Positions 59,471 to 64,000 of a stretch of 64,000 nt of DNA are shown piece by piece. The notes beneath the pieces are model-generated. The model ran no database searches. It was not told the DNA's origin and worked only from the letters and a program-made list of their open reading frames with translations. Location of the stretch: assembly GCA_958299035.1 (NCBI GenBank), contig CATQJL010000316.1:4676674-4740673 (forward strand). The letters are read 5' to 3'. This DNA comes from Cylicocyclus nassatus (Eukaryota; Nematoda; Chromadorea; Rhabditida; Strongylidae). How positions within the stretch are numbered: position 1 is the stretch's first letter; each line of letters opens with the position of its first letter. The translations under genes and the position numbers were made by a program.

Positions 59471-62400
59471 GAAACACGACTGTAAGCGAGTTTGGAATTC
59501 AGTACGTCTAATTTCATTGTTTTTCCTCCGTAAATAGATAGGTGTATCTGCTGCTCTCATATGACTCAAACTTTTATGTGCAAATCTTTTTTTTCTACTG
59601 AACTGTCTTGAAATTGCTCGTAGCCTGTACAAGTTTCCTCCATGTTGCATGAATAGGCTTCTACCCAGCCTGTCTATTGACGTCCATTGTGATCCATTAG
59701 CCCTGCTGGTTGTTTTCGTTCGCCCGGGCATTGTTGCATTTCTTTCTCGCGAATGCTTCCCATTGCCGAGAGCCTCGCCGAGCGACGCGGCCTCTTGTTT
59801 CCGAGCTCCGCGTGAGCTGTCAACTCTAACAATTATTCCGCCTTCTGTTTACGACTTTTCAGTCTTGTGATCCAATACCAACGCTCGCTCCTCTCCATAA
59901 ACAGCAATGAACAACTGACGTGAGCTCATTTCCTAGAAGCGGCCAGTGTTCAATGAAGCATTAGCCCTGGAGAGCTATGCACGCCAGATGTTCTCGCATT
60001 TTCAATTGGCCGAGTCTAAAAATCACGGGCTAATGCTTGTACATTTTGAATGAAGCTGGAATAGCTGGTTTCATGAATTATTGCATGTCGCTTGGCTTCT
60101 TTTTCCGGAACAAAAGACTTCCTCATAGCCACCAACTCCTCATGTAGTTCTAATTATCTGGGGCATTTAGTGCATTGCTGGCCAGTGCATGTCCTTATGT
60201 GTGCAGTCTCATCTGGTATCTAGAAGTAACCAGTTTCTAAAAGTTTCAGTTGGCAGGCTGCAATATTTCCTTCCTTTTAGACATCATCGGTAATTTTTCT
60301 TGTTTCACTCCATAAAGTGCTTTTTTAATGGCGAACCATCCCATAATGCGTATTGTGCAATGGAACAGCGGTTGGTTTCTGCACGTTATTCTATTTTTTT
60401 TTCACCGTTTATGGTTTGGGTGCAACATACATTCTGCATGGTATGGCTTGTACTAAAAGCTGTACGTGCGCTTGTTTGCAGCAGATGAATCTACCTTCGA
60501 CATCAATGTCTAAACTTTTACAAAAATAGGAGTGATCTACCCCTAAATGTTGGGAAGGAAGTAATTTGATTAACAAGTACCTTGAAATAGACAAATTTTA
60601 GCATGACTATTTACACAACCAAGCAGTTGAATTGGAGGTTCAATGTGCACGGAAACGGGTATGTGATTTCACTGTATAAATTGTACTGTTAGACTTTTGT
60701 TACTCTATTTTACTTCACTTCACTGTTGTCGCTTCGATCTAATTGTTCAGTTTATACAATAGTCTAGAATTTCTATAAATCGATCCATTCTGACTCATGT
60801 CATCGTCATAGATCGTAAAGCCAGCTTTCTCTAACACTATCTGCTCGCATTATATAACTGCCAGACGCTATATACATGGTTTGGCAGAAACTCTCCTCGA
60901 TGAACGTTCACAAAACGGCAAATGATTGCGATAGAGTTGAGTAGGATTAAAAAACTATCACGTGTTTTGACCAAGTTTGCAGAGTTGATCTCTTTTTGTT
61001 TGTTTTTATTTTAATGCAACGCGATAAGGATCTTATCACCAGACGCGTGATTATTGGCCTACTTGCCATGTTTTTTCGAAAAGTGCAGTAGCCGCTATGA
61101 TTGCTCGGTTTACTCTTTGGTCTTTACTGATTGCGAGTAGTCTGTGAATTCATGGTCCCTTAAAATAGTACCATACGTTCTCATTCCGAGTGGAATATGT
61201 TGCGTTGTTGTAGTAAAAGGAACTAGCGGCTATGTTAAAAATTGAATTCGATAAAATCCCGTACGCTCACCATCGCCAGTCGCTGCGATCACTGTTGGCG
61301 ACGCGGGCGATGACTCAGCGATTCTCCGGCGAAGCATCTGTACGCTGCTTTGACCTTGTCTGACCACATCCATCCTGAGTCATCGAGTATATTACACCCA
61401 CTCCTCTTTCAAACTTCATTTCCACTCTCTTAAAAACTATGCAGAACCCAGCACAGCGTCCAAAATAGCAACATGCATCACACGATCATTCACAGTTTTT
61501 CTGTGTTTGACTCATAATCTCCTTTGAAGCGTAACACCTCTGAGAGTTGATAAGTGTCCCTACTGACATTTTTACAACATTTATGTAATCGTGTCAAATA
61601 GTGGCCCATCACCCTATTGTGCGGTCTAGATTCGCATCCTCGTCAAAACTCCTGAATCATCAGCTGATGTTTTGCTAAAGCCAGCTAGTTGCTGTACTCG
61701 ATTCAGCCGTATCTAGTTCGCAAAACTGGAAGTGTAGTTAATTTGCACATTTGTGTTTCGTTAATCTCCCGTAAAATTGAAAATTACCCTTGAACAGCGG
61801 CTTTTTGCTCAACTTCGATGTGCTAAGCGCAGACGCCTCGTTTTGCAAAACTACGCTCTTTAGTGAAACTTCTGCTTCTGCATGCAGCGTGTTTTTCGTC
61901 CTTTTAATAGCAGAAAAGTTTGGGGCGGCTGGAAAGCTTATGCGAGGTTTTTTTTTCGTTCAAACTGCACCTCGCTAGAAAGACGAGAAGACGGGCTGTT
62001 GTCAATCATACTAGCGGAACTCAAGCAGCACTAAGTTTTAATGTTCTGTTTATAATCTAAGTGTTTGGGTTTTCGATTTCTCATCTAAAGGATAGCATAG
62101 ATATATGCGCTGGATTGTTTTGTCCCTTTACATGAAATCTATTTTCGGAAACTTCGTAACAGAGATGTTGCGCTGTAGGGGTCTCCCCGCCAAGCTTTCA
62201 CAATGGCGCCGAAAGTAGCACTTCGGTATGACGCAAATGAGTCACGCTATTTACTCAGTTCTTCGATATAAGTGGCCTGCGTAATGAAGTTCGTCCTGGA
62301 GTTAACTTATTGAAATCATTGGCAAATCCCTTCTTCGGTTTTTTTGTCTTAGTCATTGATTTGCAAAGCTCCCTTTGTATTCTACGACTTTTGACAGAAT

Positions 62401-64000
62401 TTGTTTACACACGGATAGTACAGAATTTGGAATGTTTGCATTTCATATGTCCGCACAATGCTAAGTGCTTTGCCGAACCTACTATGGCTCATTCTACGGG
62501 AAGCAATCGATTGCAAGTTGCTTTTTCGGCGGCTTCGTCTACTTTAGTGTCATTTTTGAGTGTGGTTCAGTTTTTTCCTCACTGCTGGTTGTGTAGTGCA
62601 AACGCGTTTGTCCGTGATGCGCATCACCTCTATAGGAAGCGATTTTTCTCGCGCATCAACGGAGGTGGTGCCGGGTCTTCCGTATTTGCTCGTTGGCTGA
62701 GCGGAGATATTTATCGCCCGTATTATCTTGGTATTTTGCATAGAGATCTTTTTCACTTTATGGGCTCTTTTACGACGGGAATTTTTTTTATAGAACTAGG
62801 AGCTTATTGCCTGTCATCCTACGCCAATATTTCCTAGAACGCTTTGCTCACGCTGACTAGCAAGTCAATACTATGTCCAGCTTCATTCTATATGTTTCTC
62901 TTTTTAAATTTGAGGATGAACTTGTGGATTACCTATGCAAGGTTCGCGACCTTTTTTACAAAAGCAATGGCATTTTCTGATTCTGCAAGCGACCACTTCC
63001 GCTTTACACCCCGACTTTATCACTACACTTTTCACTATGCGAAATGTGTATATGTGCACTCAAAGCCACGCACGTCGAATTCAATTATCTTCTACACATT
63101 CTGAAAGTCGCCGACGCGTCGTCGCTGCGTCGAATCGATCCACGCAAGCCGCAGCCATGGTCTGGTTTGATTCGCGTGCCGCTGGCGGCTGATGTGTTCG
63201 TCGCGCTCACGGATAAACATCTGCGACGATCGTCCTCATTTCAGACTCGACTACTCACTCATCCCCGGCTAGTTGTCACTAAGTATTTTGCACTTTTGCG
63301 TCGTACTTCTATAAAGCTCTTCGATAGCTCCTTTTCTCAAGCATGTCCATCATTTTTTTCAAGAGCAAAACAGCGCTTCGATTGTGCACTAGTGTTTGCA
63401 GCAGATGAGCTGTTGTAACAGAACCTTATTTTAGTTTCCCATCGCGTGATTCCTATGAAATCTTTCTCTACAAGCAGTAATTATAAATTCCTCTTATCAG
63501 GGGTTTGCCCCAGTAATTTCACTTTCTGTCAACACCTCGCGTCAAATTAATAACTTCACCCGTTCACAGTTTTTGTTGTGGCTATAAGTGTGAAATGAAA
63601 TTTTTGTCGCATGCACGTTTTTTTTTCGAACTTTTCCACACAGTTCTGTAGTCGACAAGGTGTTTGATCGGTTAGTTCGCATATGTGTTCTCAACTTTTC
63701 AGATTCTGAAGAAGGCGAGTTCGCCGAAACGTCAGTCTGTATATTGTGTAATAAATATGTGTACCAATCTTGAACATTGCTAAAGGAATCAACCAGAAGA
63801 TTCAAACCTTTGCGCATACATTTTCTACTTGATATATAGGCTCCCCTTGGCTTTCCTGCGCGTACTTCCTTTATTTCAGTTACTCTTTTTTTCTCTTATT
63901 TCGGAATTTTGAGATTATTTTCGTAATCATCTTCATCCACTGCATTTTCACAATCTCTCATTTTCTATCGATCACACTGTAAAACCGACAATTCGCAAAG

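Larger units (their letters stand above)
56262..64000. other. Long region without a confirmed gene
   Basis: Plus-strand T-rich sequence. Possible coding scraps: a minus-strand stretch 58630-58790 behind a good acceptor TTTTTTACAG (SEGMRRSCLEAVMSSDIDEA); another near 58910-58990 open in two frames; a GC-rich plus stretch 63105-63240 (DASSLRRIDPRKPQPWSG). The longest frame (62310-62837, 175 codons) has hydrophobic, T-rich composition and no homology I recognise. None could be built into a gene, and parts may be long introns. Confidence 0.3.

Noticed and set aside
62310..62837. 175-codon plus-strand frame, the longest continuous frame near the right end
   Set aside because: T-rich, hydrophobic, no recognisable domain. 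Such frames are expected occasionally on a T-rich strand where stop codons are rare.

Overview
This window comes from an animal genome. It is most likely a nematode of the rhabditid/strongylid type, although the species cannot be named from the sequence. The evidence is many short introns (about 45-100 bases) ending in a TTTCAG-like acceptor, exons of 50-200 bases, a nematode-type PIR-1 RNA phosphatase gene, and nematode-style glycosyltransferases. About a third of the window is repeats, and coding sequence covers only about 10-15 percent.

Six genes could be rebuilt exon by exon with consistent reading frames. (1) A nucleotide-diphospho-sugar transferase, minus strand, 5103-7804. (2) A long unrecognised gene with repeated OB-like modules and a proline-rich tail, minus strand, 14090-19471. 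(3) UTP3/SAS10, a small-subunit processome protein, minus strand, 32685-36352. (4) pir-1, an RNA 5'-triphosphatase, minus strand, 39056-41133, with the 3' end open. (5) A second transferase of the same family as gene 1, plus strand, 48567-51553, with a tRNA-Glu(UUC) inside one intron. (6) The C-terminal two thirds of a cytochrome b5 reductase-like protein, plus strand, 52185-53018. Three weaker plus-strand coding regions are also listed: 30437-31756, 33101-33212 (opposite strand, inside the last UTP3 intron), and 36917-38712 (carrying two inserted elements).

Mobile DNA dominates the rest. Four complete Helitrons (42-757, 9910-11097, 16158-16878, 28766-30311) share a 5' TCTTATATATAAAG end, a 3' hairpin followed by CTAG, and A^T target sites (three of four cleanly). 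Each is folded about a central palindrome and carries arrays of a unit of about 119 bases. The same unit makes up a 3.5-kb tandem array at 21690-25200, which begins behind a different Helitron-like 5' end at 21531. A candidate 3' end for that large element (28743-28765) touches the fourth Helitron directly. Other elements include two 397-bp elements with matching terminal repeats, a fold-back element built of 10-bp GC-rich units, a Tourist-like fold-back, two copies of a roughly 700-bp element, inverted tRNA-derived sequences, and a tandem array with a period near 150 bases at 54320-55800.

Region by region: 1-5 kb is repeats; 5-8 kb is transferase 1; 10-13 kb is a Helitron and fold-backs; 14-19.5 kb is the OB-like gene; 20-30 kb is almost all mobile or tandem repeat; 30-41 kb is gene-dense (unknown plus gene, UTP3, unknown plus gene, pir-1); 41-48 kb is sparse; 48-53 kb is transferase 2 and the reductase; 53-64 kb is repeats and sequence in which no gene could be confirmed. 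The genes do not form an obvious pathway. UTP3 (rRNA processing) and PIR-1 (RNA 5' ends) both act on RNA, but that is probably chance.
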